From Streptomyces bohaiensis (lineage in GTDB: Bacteria > Actinomycetota > Actinomycetes > Streptomycetales > Streptomycetaceae): a stretch of DNA of 39,751 bases. Both the position numbers and the translations under genes were made by a program. The stretch is from contig NZ_JAAVJC010000002.1 in NCBI RefSeq assembly GCF_012033785.1, forward strand, positions 22,812 to 62,562. The letters are read 5' to 3'. Shown here piece by piece: positions 30,933-39,751 of the stretch; the stretch's first letter is position 1, and every line of letters begins with the position of its first letter. The notes under the pieces were generated by a model. That model was not told the origin of the DNA. It ran no database searches and saw only the letters and a program-made list of their open reading frames with translations.

Positions 30933-33900
30933 GTCGACCCCGCACCCGCGGGGATGGTCCGTTGGTGATGCGGCTGCGGTTTTCGGTCCGCTTGTCGACC
31001 CCGCACCCGCGGGGATGGTCCGTGGTTGTCTGCGTTCGGATCGGACTTGCCGTGGTCGACCCCGCACCCGCGGGGATGGTCCCCGACGTGACCACCCCGA
31101 CCGACCCGACCACCCGTCGACCCCGCACCCGCGGGGATGGTCCGCGGGAGAACTTCCACACCCAGATCTCGCCGACGTCGACCCCGCACCCGCGGGGATG
31201 GTCCGAGTGGCAGCCCACCGGGCCGCCGGCAGGCGACGTCGACCCCGCACCCGCGGGGATGGTCCGGTGCCGGTGATGAAGCTCTGCTCGATGTCCCTGT
31301 CGACCCCGCACCCGCGGGGATGGTCCTGCACGTGGCAGCGACATCGTGGAGGCCATGGTGTCGACCCCGCACCCGCGGGGATGGTCCCGTCTACCGGCCG
31401 CTCCAGGCGATGGTGCGGCGGTCGACCCCGCACCCGCGGGGATGGTCCCTCGCCGGGGTTCTCGCCGTCGGCGTCCCCGCGGTCGACCCCGCACCCGCGG
31501 GGATGGTCCGTCGAGGAGCTCCATCAGATCACCTCCAGGTAGGTCGACCCCGCACCCGCGGGGATGGTCCGCGACCCAGCGCCGACCGGTCGACCGCGGC
31601 CTGGTCGACCCCGCACCCGCGGGGATGGTCCGATCCATCAGGTCGTCTACGCGGGCTCCTCCCAGTCGACCCCGCACCCGCGGGGATGGTCCCTCGGGGT
31701 GCCCGACGGGCTGTCGGGCCCGGAGGTCGACCCCGCACCCGCGGGGATGGTCCGGAGGTCCGAAATGGACGACGAACTGACCGCGCGTCGACCCCGCACC
31801 CGCGGGGATGGTCCGTCGGCCAGCTCGGACCGGCGGGCGGCGGCCGAGTCGACCCCGCACCCGCGGGGATGGTCCGAGCGGCGCCTGATGGAGCGGCTTG
31901 CGCCGGAGGTCGACCCCGCACCCGCGGGGATGGTCCACCGCACGTGGCGCGCTGGCACAGCTCAAGGCCGTCGACCCCGCACCCGCGGGGATGGTCCGGC
32001 CGATCTGCCACAGCGCATCACCGACCGCGCGTCGACCCCGCACCCGCGGGGATGGTCCGTCGATGGCGCAGGTCCAGGCCGTCACGCAGGCGTCGACCCC
32101 GCACCCGCGGGGATGGTCCGTCGATGGCGCAGGTCCAGGCCGTCACGCAGGCGTCGACCCCGCACCCGCGGGGATGGTCCGGACAAAGGAGCGCTCGCCC
32201 GCGAGGTCCGCATGTCGACCCCGCACCCGCGGGGATGGTCCCCGGCGCTCTGCACTGCTCATTCGCCCTCCTGGGTCGACCCCGCACCCGCGGGGATGGT
32301 CCGTTTGAGGCCGAGGGCTGGCTCCCGATGGGCCTGTCGACCCCGCACCCGCGGGGATGGTCCGGCCCCTGGAGCGCGGCCATCGTGCTGGCGGAGGTCG
32401 ACCCCGCACCCGCGGGGATGGTCCCAACCAGGGCGTCGTCGTCGGCCACCGACCGGTGTCGACCCCGCACCCGCGGGGATGGTCCGCCATCCGGGTTGTT
32501 CTCCGGCAAGGAGTTCAGGTCGACCCCGCACCCGCGGGGATGGTCCTCGCCATGCGGGCGACGCGCCGGGCGTCCCGCTGTCGACCCCGCACCCGCGGGG
32601 ATGGTCCGCGCGCGGGCAGGTGGTCCTCGATGAGATCACCGTCGACCCCGCACCCGCGGGGATGGTCCCACGGTGGCGTCCTTGGTGACCAGGCTGATGC
32701 CGTCGACCCCGCACCCGCGGGGATGGCCCCTCCGCGCCGCTCCAACTCCGCGAAGGTGAAGAGTCGACCCCGCACCCGCGGGGATGGCCCCTCCGCGCCG
32801 CTCCAACTCCGCGAAGGTGAAGAGTCGACCCCGCACCCGCGGGGATGGTCCCCCGATGCCGCCGCCCAGCAGCTCCCCGATGCTGTCGACCCCGCACCCG
32901 CGGGGATGGTCCGTGGCCGCTACCGATGAGGCGCCTCACCGCGCGGTCGACCCCGCACCCGCGGGGATGGTCCCCAGCGGTACGACGCCACATACGTGAT
33001 CGACCGGTCGACCCCGCACCCGCACCCGCACCCGCACCCGCACCCGCACCCGCGGGGATGGTCCCGGCATGTCGTCGGCGCCGTCGCCCCAGATGCCGTC
33101 GACCCCGCACCCGCGGGGATGGTCCAGAGGCGGGGGCGGTGTTTCCAGCGACGGTGAAGTCGACCCCGCACCCGCGGGGATGGTCCGGGGGTGATCCTCG
33201 CCCTTGACGCTGGTCTGGTGTCGACCCCGCACCCGCGGGGATGGTCCGTGGAAGCTCCGACTCACCTCTCCGCCACCCGCGTCGACCCCGCACCCGCGGG
33301 GATGGTCCCCCCGCCGAGTTCGGCGGTCAGGTCCCGCGCGGGTCGACCCCGCACCCGCGGGGATGGTCCGTCGATCCGCACGGTCATGGTCTGTTCGGTA
33401 GGGTCGACCCCGCACCCGCGGGGATGGTCCGTCGATCCGCACGGTCATGGTCTGTTCGGTAGGGTCGACCCCGCACCCGCGGGGATGGTCCGCTGGGACG
33501 AGTGGGAAGGCCAGCTCGCGCTCCGTCGACCCCGCACCCGCGGGGGTGGTCCGACCCGCTCACTCGTCCGCTGGTCGAGGCGCTCGTCGACCCCGCACCC
33601 GCGGGGATGGTCCCTCCCTGCGCGGCAAGGGCCGCCCGCGCCGAGCGTCGACCCCGCACCCGCGGGGTGGTCCCCTGCTGTCGATCCTCGCCCCCCGCCC
33701 CACGGCGTCGACCCCGCACCCGCGGGGATGGTCCTTTTCCGGTGACGCGGGCACCCGCGGCTACCGTGTCGACCCCGCACCCGCGGGGATGGTCCCTCCG
33801 GTCAAGGCGCCCCCGCGCCAGCAGCAGCGTCGACCCCGCACCCGCGGGGATGGTCCCGTGGGCGGGATGGGCAGGATCTCGGTGCCGGCGTCGACCCCGC

Positions 33901-35385
33901 ACCCGCGGGGATGGTCCGTAGCTCACCCGCGATACGCGCGTACTTGGGTCGTCGACCCCGCACCCGCGGGGATGGTCCCGCTTTGACGTGCGCGCTTTTG
34001 CCGGAGCCGGGGTCGACCCCGCACCCGCGGGGATGGTCCCTGACCCCGGAGCGGCAGGAGATGCTGCTGCGGGTCGACCCCGCACCCGCGGGGATGGTCC
34101 GCAAGATGGGAATGGGGCGCACGGCCCGCCGACGTCGACCCCGCACCCGCGGGGATGGTCCCCGCGCCTGCCATTCGAGGATCAGGCACGTGGCGTCGAC
34201 CCCGCACCCGCGGGGATGGTCCGGGCTTCGAGAACGGTGCGGACCGCGCGCTGGGGTCGACCCCGCACCTGCGGGGATGGTCCGATCGGCGGCGCGACCA
34301 TCAGCACGCCCAATGTGTCGACCCCGCACCTGCGGGGATGGTCCGTCGTTGCCTCCGGGGGTGCGCCGCTCGCCGCGGTCGACCCCGCACCTGCGGGGAT
34401 GGTCCGACCGAGTTCGCAAGGTTCCTCACACAGCTCACGTCGACCCCGCACCTGCGGGGATGGTCCGCCTGAGCCCGACAGGTCCCCCAGTTCCACGCGG
34501 TCGACCCCGCACCTGCGGGGATGGTCCGACCGAGGCCCTCCGGGGCGGGGCGCGAGACGAGTCGACCCCGCACCTGCGGGGATGGTCCCTCGGCCGGGGG
34601 GCCGTCGGTCGCTCGCAGGGCGTCGCCCCCGCACCTGCGGGGATGGTCTCCCGCAGGGTCGGCAGCCCCCGGTATCCCCGGCGTCGCCCCCGCACCTGCG
34701 GGGATGGTCCGGGCGGTCGGTCGCCGTGGCCTACCACCCGGAGGTCGACCCCGCACCTGCGGGGATGGTCCCGCGGGTCCAGGGCCTTACCATCCACCCC
34801 TGAAGTCGACCCCGCACCTGCGGGGATGGTCCCTCGACAAGGACGTGCGGGCGGAGACGGACGGCGTCGACCCCGCACCTGCGGGGATGGTCCCGCCATC
34901 AGCCTCGGCTCCTTGATCAAGAGCACGTCGACCCCGCACGCGTGGGGATGGTCCCTCGAGCAGGTTGCCCAGTGCGCCCTGGCGGCGGTGTCGACCCCGC
35001 ACCCGCGGGGATGGTCCGTGCTGCCGTCTCCGGTACGCCCTTACGCGGTAGTCGACCCCGCACCCGCGGGGATGGCCCCCCCCCGGGCGAAACCGGGTAC
35101 GAAACCTGCGGCGGTCGACCCCGCACTCGCGGGGATGGTCCCCCGGCACGGCGGCCGGGTCGGGTGGTGCGGACGTCGACCCCGCACCTGCGGGGATGGT
35201 CCGAGGATCGGCATCAACCCGTGCGCGACGGCCTGGTCGACCCCGCACCCGCGGGGATGGTCCGCGGCGCCGCCGCAGCCCGGCCGACACCACAAAGGCG
35301 ACCCCGCACCTGCGGGGATGGCCCCCGCCTCGTGCCGGTGCACCAGCCGCGGGAGACGTCGCCCCGCACCCGCGACCCTGCGGGT
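30933..35385 (+). CRISPR. CRISPR array 2, type I-E, 73 repeats including a degenerate last one
   Basis: The 28-bp repeat begins GTCGACCCCGCACCC and ends GCGGGGATGGTCC on the plus strand, the crRNA strand. It differs from array 1 only at the fifth base (A here, C there). The period is 61 bp with 33-bp spacers; two distal spacers are 35 bp. Thirty-five repeats run from 30933 to the enlarged one at 33007, then others at 33098 and on to 35297. The last, at 35358, is badly degraded. The repeat at 33647 lacks one A, and that at 33525 reads GGGGGTGG. From 34256 to 34866 eleven repeats carry ACCTGC instead of ACCCGC, and two of these (34622, 34683) have the array-1-like fifth base. Leader-distal repeats are the most variable. 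Three spacers occur twice in adjacent positions. Confidence 0.98.
33018..33053 (+). repeat. (ACCCGC)6 expansion within a CRISPR repeat of array 2
   Basis: The repeat at 33007-33064 is 58 bp. It has six ACCCGC units where one is normal, with intact ends GTCGACCCCGC and GGGGATGGTCC. This is the same unit as in array 1, read on the other strand. Confidence 0.97.
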
Positions 35386-35414
35386 CTGGGGACAACTTCC
35401 ATCATTCGCCGCTC

Positions 35415-38153
35415 TCAAAGGAACGGCACTTCAATCTCCCGCACGTGGGCGGTGTGGCAGCGGCGGCAGTACGGGCCGGTTCGGAGCGCGGGTCGCCCGC
35501 ACTCGTCCGTGCACCGGTCGTCGGCGGCAACCGCCGGGCGGGGCGCGGCGGATCGGCGGGCGGTGCCGGATCGGGCGACGAGGTGCCGTCCGCAGAGCCC
35601 GGCTGCGGTGACGGGCTCGGAGTCGCAGTCGTCGGCCGCGCACGTCCACGCCTCCTCCTCCGGCTCGGTGTTCGGCGCGGCGGCGGCGGTTGCCGGGTCG
35701 GAGTCGAGGTCGGCGATCGCCCGGTCCAGGAGGTCGACGGCGGCGGCGCGCCCGGCGCGAACCGCTGCGTCCCACGGCGAGAGGTCGCCGCAGCGGCGCC
35801 GGGAGGCCGCCTCCCCGGCGCGCCGGGCCTCCGCTGCGACGACCTCCAGCCTCTCCACAGAGCGCAGGGCGTCGCGACGGATGCCGTCGGCGAGGTCCTG
35901 CGCGGTCAGCCGGCGGGAGGCGGCCAGCGCCACGCCGGTCAGGCCGGAGCCGCGCAGCGGTTCGGTGGCGGCGTCGACCTCGTCGGCCAGGCGCTTCCGG
36001 GCCGCGTCGGCGGAGACGTCCAGGCCCTCCAGGGTGGCCGTGCCGTACTGGTCGCGGTGGACCAGCACCGCGGCGGCCAGGAGGTGCCGCACGGCGGTCT
36101 CCAGCGTCTGGGTGGCGCGGCGGCCCTCGTGGCAAGTGCCGCACAGCCCCGCCGACTCGGGGGCGCCGCAGTCCGCGCACGGCAGCGCCTGCCGGGCGGC
36201 CTCCCGCACGGCGCGCTCGGCATCGAGCACGACCTGCCGCGCCGCCCGCTCAGCGGCAACCACGGCGTGCCGCTCGGCACGTTCGGCGGCGAGCAGCTGC
36301 TCCCGCGCGGACAGGTCGGCCAGACGGCGCTGGTAGGCGGCGATCTGGTCGGCGGACGACTCCGTGCCGGGCCGGAGCTCTCCGATGGTCTCCGTCCACG
36401 CCTGGTGGCGCAGGGCGCGGCCGTCGTCGGTACGGGAGGCGCAGCCGGGGCAGGCGTCGCCGGTGGTCACGGAGTACCCGTCGTCGCACGACGCGATCGA
36501 GCAGCCGGGGCGCTGGGGCAGGAGGCGGCCGGTCAGCCACGCCAGGGGCTTGCGGGCGGCGGGGATGCCGCCGGACTCCGCAGCCCGCCGCGTCATCCGG
36601 TCGAACAGGATGCGGGCCGCGAGGTCGGCCGGCTGCGCTTCGGTGTGGGCGAGTTGGCCGCGGATGCGGGTGAGGGCGGCGCGGATGCGGGTGGCGGCGA
36701 CGTGCTGCTGCCCGGGGCCGGGCAGGGCGTCCCACAGGCCCGGGACACCGTTGATGATCCGCGCGATGTCCGTCGGGGCCGGCCCCCCGCTCGCAGCCCG
36801 CCACACGCCCGCTGACGCGCCCTCAGCGGCCTTGCCGGTGGTCTCCGGGCCGTCGGTCGCCGTGCCACCGGCCGGGCGCTCCTCGCGCTCCTGGAGCCGG
36901 TCGGTGTCGTGGTTCTCGCCCGTCTCGGGCTGCTCCTGCTCCTGGTCGTCGTCGTTGGTGCTGGGGAGATCCTGCTTGTCCCCGCGCAGCGGGCCGCGGG
37001 CAGCCTCGTCGTCGCCGGGCGCGGTTGCCGGGCCGTCGGTGTCGGCGGCGGTCGGTCCCTCCTCGCGTGCGCGCTCCGGCAGACGGCAGTCGTCCAGGCG
37101 GCCTTCGCCGGAAAAGCACATACCAGGGTCAGCAGACATACAGAGGTGAGCTACAGGTGCGTGGAGAGCGTGAGGGCCTGCAAAACTCGCAGGGTCCTGG
37201 AGGGGGGTCTTGTAGGGGCTGACCTGCATGAACTCGCTCGGGATGACGATTTGATCCCGCCAAGCAGTTTCCTGGTCCTCCTCGGGGGCCTCAGCGGGGC
37301 GGGGAGCGGGCAGCACCGGCCGCCCCGCAGCACGGGCCTGACGTGCGATCAGAGCGTGCGCGGCGGCCACTGCCGGCACCGTGATCCGACCGGCGGACAC
37401 CGAGATGACGCCCTCACCGACGAGGCGATCGAGGATGCGCCCGGCCTCCTCCGGCGACCAGGAACCGAGCCGCGCCAGCGTCGCGACCGTGCGGTCGACG
37501 GAGCCGGTGGCGCCGCCGCACAGTCGCACACGGCCGTCGGCGCGGGTCTCCAGTGCCAAGAGCAGCAGCGCGAGGCGGTCGGTGGCGGCGTGGTGGCCGG
37601 TGCGGCGGGCCAGGAGCCCGGGGGGAGTGTCCGTCCAGCCCGGAGCGCACAGGCCCTCAACGAACCGGAGCAGCACGGCGAAGTCGCCCTTGACCAGCCG
37701 CAGCGGGTCGCCTGCCGCGCCCTCGCGCCGGGCCCGCACGAGGGGGAGGAGCTGCCAGTCGATGCCCAGTACCCACTCCGACTCGCCGGGCGGGGTGGTG
37801 TTGCGCGTGCGCGTCAGACCGCGGTGCAGGCTGGGGCGGACGATGTGGGAGACGGTCGACCCGCTGACGCCCAGCCAGCGGCCCATCTCCTCAGCGGTCA
37901 GCCGGGAGACTTCGAGGTCCGCGGCGGACGTCTTGGCCATCAGCACCGCGGCGGCGCAGCGGACGGCGTCCTGCGCACCGGTGAGCGACCCGTCTGCGAG
38001 GAGGGCGTGCACGGCGGCGCGGAGGCGGCGGCGCATCGCGTCCGACAGGGCGAGCGCGGGGCCGGCCGACCACGAGGGCGGGAGCTCCGGGCTGGCCGGT
38101 GAAACCGACTGCGAAACCCGGCGCGAAACCGGTGGCGAAACCGTCTGCGGCAC
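35415..38153 (-). CDS. Large helix-turn-helix and cysteine-rich protein
   Basis: Function not recognised. The 912-residue reading starts at a GTG with AGGAG eight bases upstream; the frame opens 27 codons earlier without an RBS. Residues 84-105 (RLTAEEMGRWLGVSGSTVSH) are a clear helix-turn-helix, and 150-280 look like further winged-helix domains (LLLLALETRADGRVRLCGG, EEAGRILDRLVGEGVISVS). A disordered acidic region follows (about 340-440). The C-terminal part has Cys clusters that could bind zinc: CPGC, CADCGAPESAGLCGTCH, CAADDCDSEPVTAAGLCGRH and CTDECGRPAL...YCRRCH. An Arg/Glu/Ala coiled-coil-like stretch lies near 640-690. Such proteins occur on streptomycete plasmids and integrative elements as replication or regulatory factors, a tentative parallel. 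The stop lies about 30 bp from the end of array 2. Confidence 0.6.
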   Translation of the reverse strand: MPQTVSPPVSRRVSQSVSPASPELPPSWSAGPALALSDAMRRRLRAAVHALLADGSLTGAQDAVRCAAAVLMAKTSAADLEVSRLTAEEMGRWLGVSGSTVSHIVRPSLHRGLTRTRNTTPPGESEWVLGIDWQLLPLVRARREGAAGDPLRLVKGDFAVLLRFVEGLCAPGWTDTPPGLLARRTGHHAATDRLALLLLALETRADGRVRLCGGATGSVDRTVATLARLGSWSPEEAGRILDRLVGEGVISVSAGRITVPAVAAAHALIARQARAAGRPVLPAPRPAEAPEEDQETAWRDQIVIPSEFMQVSPYKTPLQDPASFAGPHALHAPVAHLCMSADPGMCFSGEGRLDDCRLPERAREEGPTAADTDGPATAPGDDEAARGPLRGDKQDLPSTNDDDQEQEQPETGENHDTDRLQEREERPAGGTATDGPETTGKAAEGASAGVWRAASGGPAPTDIARIINGVPGLWDALPGPGQQHVAATRIRAALTRIRGQLAHTEAQPADLAARILFDRMTRRAAESGGIPAARKPLAWLTGRLLPQRPGCSIASCDDGYSVTTGDACPGCASRTDDGRALRHQAWTETIGELRPGTESSADQIAAYQRRLADLSAREQLLAAERAERHAVVAAERAARQVVLDAERAVREAARQALPCADCGAPESAGLCGTCHEGRRATQTLETAVRHLLAAAVLVHRDQYGTATLEGLDVSADAARKRLADEVDAATEPLRGSGLTGVALAASRRLTAQDLADGIRRDALRSVERLEVVAAEARRAGEAASRRRCGDLSPWDAAVRAGRAAAVDLLDRAIADLDSDPATAAAAPNTEPEEEAWTCAADDCDSEPVTAAGLCGRHLVARSGTARRSAAPRPAVAADDRCTDECGRPALRTGPYCRRCHTAHVREIEVPFL
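38101..38148 (-). repeat. Four 12-bp units at the start of the large gene
   Basis: GAAACC recurs on the plus strand at 38101, 38113, 38125 and 38137, exactly 12 bp apart; in the coding direction this is GGTTTCGC repeated. It encodes a Val-Ser tetrapeptide repeat (VSPPVSRRVSQSVSP). The pattern is iteron-like, but coding repetition explains it equally well. Confidence 0.7.
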
Positions 38154-38517
38154 TGCGACTGCTCCTAACGGAGCCGCGCGCACGTGGCCTGACCAGGTAA
38201 AACGCCGTTGGCGGCGGCGCCCAGTAGCCATCAAGCGATGGACTGGCTATCCTGGCTACCGGCACGAGCCCCTGGCAGGGCCGCGTCGGACAACCACATA
38301 CGAGCAAACTCCCACTCCTGGGGGAACGACTCACGATCGACGCTTGCAGGCAGGGGATCGCGAGTCACGGAAAACCAAGTAGGGCTGTTTCGGTTGGCGC
38401 CGGACGGCCCTTTTTGGCGTTTGCACTTCTGTTCAGTTGTGATGTGTCTGTGGCTGCGAGTGACCATATCCCAGCGCCGCTCGTAACCGCCACCACAAGG
38501 GTGCTGCTGACAGGGAG
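38154..38517. other. Intergenic region with one doubtful small ORF
   Basis: Upstream region of the large gene and downstream of the acetyltransferase gene. A slightly AT-richer patch around 38370-38470 may hold the promoter for the large gene. Apart from the small ORF listed separately I see no RNA gene or repeat. Confidence 0.4.
38231..38467 (-). CDS. Doubtful small ORF, 78 residues
   Basis: Begins MVTRSHRHITTEQKCKRQKG and continues WFSVTRDPLPASVDRESFPQ, EWEFARMWLSDAALPGARAG. The later part reads like real protein, with Trp, Phe and balanced charge, but there is no good RBS and no family is recognised. It lies just upstream of the large helix-turn-helix gene on the same strand, so it could be a short leading gene or chance. 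Confidence 0.3.
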   Translation of the reverse strand: MVTRSHRHITTEQKCKRQKGPSGANRNSPTWFSVTRDPLPASVDRESFPQEWEFARMWLSDAALPGARAGSQDSQSIA

Positions 38518-39108
38518 TCAGGCAGTGCCTCGGAAGTCGGCGTCAACGCTCGGATGCTCGATGTCGTGGAGCAGCGGGCCCTTGTACGACCTCACGGCGG
38601 TCGGTCGCTCGAAGAGTTCCCCTGAACGACGGTGCGCGAGCCGCACCGTTCGAACGCGTCGGAACCCCTGCCCGGTGTAGTACGCATGAAGAGCCTCATT
38701 GGTCTTCCAGGCGTCCAGCCGAAGAACGGGCAGGGGGTCTGGCTGGAGCAGCGCCCGCCCTGCGGCCCAGTCGATGAGCGCCGACCCCAGGTCGTGCCCG
38801 CGTGCAGCTGGGGCTGTGATCATGCGGCGCACATAGAGCGCGCCACCATCGGCGTCTTCCCAGAACTCCGGATCGGGTGACACGTCCAGAGTGATGGTCC
38901 CAAATAGTTCGCTATCTGAAGCCATGAAATTTGGAACGGCAACGAATACTTTCCCGTTCTCGATGTCGTCGGTGATCCGGTTCTCGTTCGCCGGATACTG
39001 CCACTGGTCCGAGCCGTGGCTAGCAAGCCACTTCGAGGCGGAGGCCCAGAGCTGTGAAATTCCGGTGACATCGTTGGGGACTGCACGCCGAACAGCTGCC
39101 CACTTCAC
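38518..39108 (-). CDS. GNAT-family N-acetyltransferase
   Basis: A 196-residue GNAT enzyme that would transfer an acetyl group from acetyl-CoA to an unknown substrate. The core shows ALYVRRMITAPAARGHDLGS, then ALIDWAAGRALL (acetyl-CoA loop and following helix), and LRLDAWKTNEALHAYYTGQG, then FRRVRTVRL, the usual C-terminal half. The ATG overlaps the stop of the GntR-type regulator by four bases, so the regulator probably controls its own operon including this enzyme. Confidence 0.85.
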   Translation of the reverse strand: MKWAAVRRAVPNDVTGISQLWASASKWLASHGSDQWQYPANENRITDDIENGKVFVAVPNFMASDSELFGTITLDVSPDPEFWEDADGGALYVRRMITAPAARGHDLGSALIDWAAGRALLQPDPLPVLRLDAWKTNEALHAYYTGQGFRRVRTVRLAHRRSGELFERPTAVRSYKGPLLHDIEHPSVDADFRGTA

Positions 39109-39751
39109 TTCGGGTCCTCCTCTGCGCGCCTGGTGCGCTCGTAGATGATGACGTGCCGGTCCCCGGGCAATACGTTCCGGCTCACCTGCACCGGGTCTCC
39201 CTTAGCGGTGTGACCAGTCGCCAGATGCTCCGCGACAGGGGTCCCCGGGCCCAGGCCGAGGCGGTCGACCTCGTCAGGAGTCGGCATCCGAACCGAGATC
39301 TCATCTAGGATCTGGACGATTTCATAGCCCAACTCACTCAGTACCTTGTTGGTGCCTCGCGCCACGTCCTCTGGCGTCATCCATTCAGTTCCCTGGACGA
39401 TACTGAGAGGAACGTAAGAATCTTGGATGTTGTACGCCTCGTCGCCAATTGTGCGTGTGCGGCGGCGTACGGCAACGAGGTCGCCGTCCTTGGTCGCCAG
39501 GCGTGTGCGAATTTGCGGTGGCGGGGCAACAATTGCCACCTCGATAGCTTGCGACGCCTCGCGTCCGTCTCCTTCTTCGGCTACTCGCTGTCGGAAAATA
39601 TCCAAATTCGGTTCCGGCTTGCGAAACTCCCGCTGCGGCCGATAGATCATCGGCTCCCAGCGCCGGACGAAGTAACCGCGCGGGCGGTCGGCCACGATCA
39701 GCCCCTCGTGAACGAGGACTCGTAGCCCTGCCACGGCGGTCGACCGGGTGG
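39105..39751 (-). CDS. GntR-family regulator with UTRA domain (N-terminus beyond window)
   Basis: The frame is open to the right edge. Its first visible residues, TRSTAVAGLRVLVHEGLIVA, are the second half of a GntR winged helix, and DRPRGYFVRR is the wing. After a linker comes a UTRA ligand-binding domain (DSYVPLSIVQGTEW, EISVRMPTPDEVDRLGLGPG, VQVSRNVLPGDRHVIIYE). These regulators repress nearby genes until a small ligand binds. About 40-60 N-terminal residues are missing from the window. It is translationally coupled to the acetyltransferase gene. Confidence 0.88.
   Translation of the reverse strand, partial: TRSTAVAGLRVLVHEGLIVADRPRGYFVRRWEPMIYRPQREFRKPEPNLDIFRQRVAEEGDGREASQAIEVAIVAPPPQIRTRLATKDGDLVAVRRRTRTIGDEAYNIQDSYVPLSIVQGTEWMTPEDVARGTNKVLSELGYEIVQILDEISVRMPTPDEVDRLGLGPGTPVAEHLATGHTAKGDPVQVSRNVLPGDRHVIIYERTRRAEEDPK

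Noticed and set aside
30781-35611. Long open frames across array 2 with repeating RPRTRGDGP and DHPRGCGVD
   Set aside because: Same cause: CRISPR repeat translation, not proteins.
35196-36815. A 539-residue plus-strand frame next to array 2
   Set aside because: Runs antisense to the large helix-turn-helix gene and partly over CRISPR repeats; low complexity and no RBS.

Overview
The DNA is very GC-rich, uses GTG and TTG starts freely, and carries actinobacterial gene families (GntR/UTRA regulator, IS110 and IS5-type transposases, a type I-E CRISPR-Cas operon of the streptomycete kind). It most likely comes from a Streptomyces or a close relative. The window reads as a defence and mobile-element island. 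Few ordinary metabolic genes are visible.

Left part (1-9.8 kb). A NACHT NTPase gene runs off the left edge on the minus strand. It ends in near-identical 33-residue HEAT-like repeats and sits behind a small two-helix membrane protein. The two proteins share a Gly/Ala/Thr motif. Next come an IS110-family element whose transposase frame has no normal stop, a conserved hypothetical gene, a RelE-type toxin/antitoxin pair, a low-GC winged-helix protein, an Mrr-like endonuclease, a second and paralogous toxin/antitoxin pair, and a short HEAT-like protein.

Middle (9.9-17.9 kb). A two-gene module has an overlapping start and stop, and one member carries a PD-(D/E)XK signature. A helix-turn-helix protein gene and an IS5-type transposase fragment follow. 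Then comes a 967-residue protein that I read as two catalytically degenerate RNase III domains, each followed by a dsRNA-binding domain. A second transposase remnant and a possible LysM gene remnant lie beside the first CRISPR array.

Right-centre (17.9-35.4 kb). A complete type I-E locus is present: cas3-casA-casB-cas7-cas5-cas6e-cas1-cas2, all on the minus strand, flanked by two arrays. Array 1 has 44 repeats, is transcribed on the minus strand and starts just after cas2. Array 2 has 73 repeats including a degenerate last one, is transcribed on the plus strand and diverges from cas3. The two leaders are clearly related, so one adaptation machinery probably serves both. Cas1-Cas2 would acquire spacers, Cas6e would cut the transcripts at the repeat hairpin, Cascade (CasA/B/7/5/6e) would find targets, and Cas3 would degrade them. 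Several repeats carry a (GGGTGC)n expansion of the hairpin loop, up to 13 copies where one is normal.

Right end (35.4-39.75 kb). A large helix-turn-helix and cysteine-rich protein, a doubtful small ORF, and a GNAT acetyltransferase overlapping a GntR-family regulator that runs off the right edge. All calls come from reading the sequence. No database search was run.
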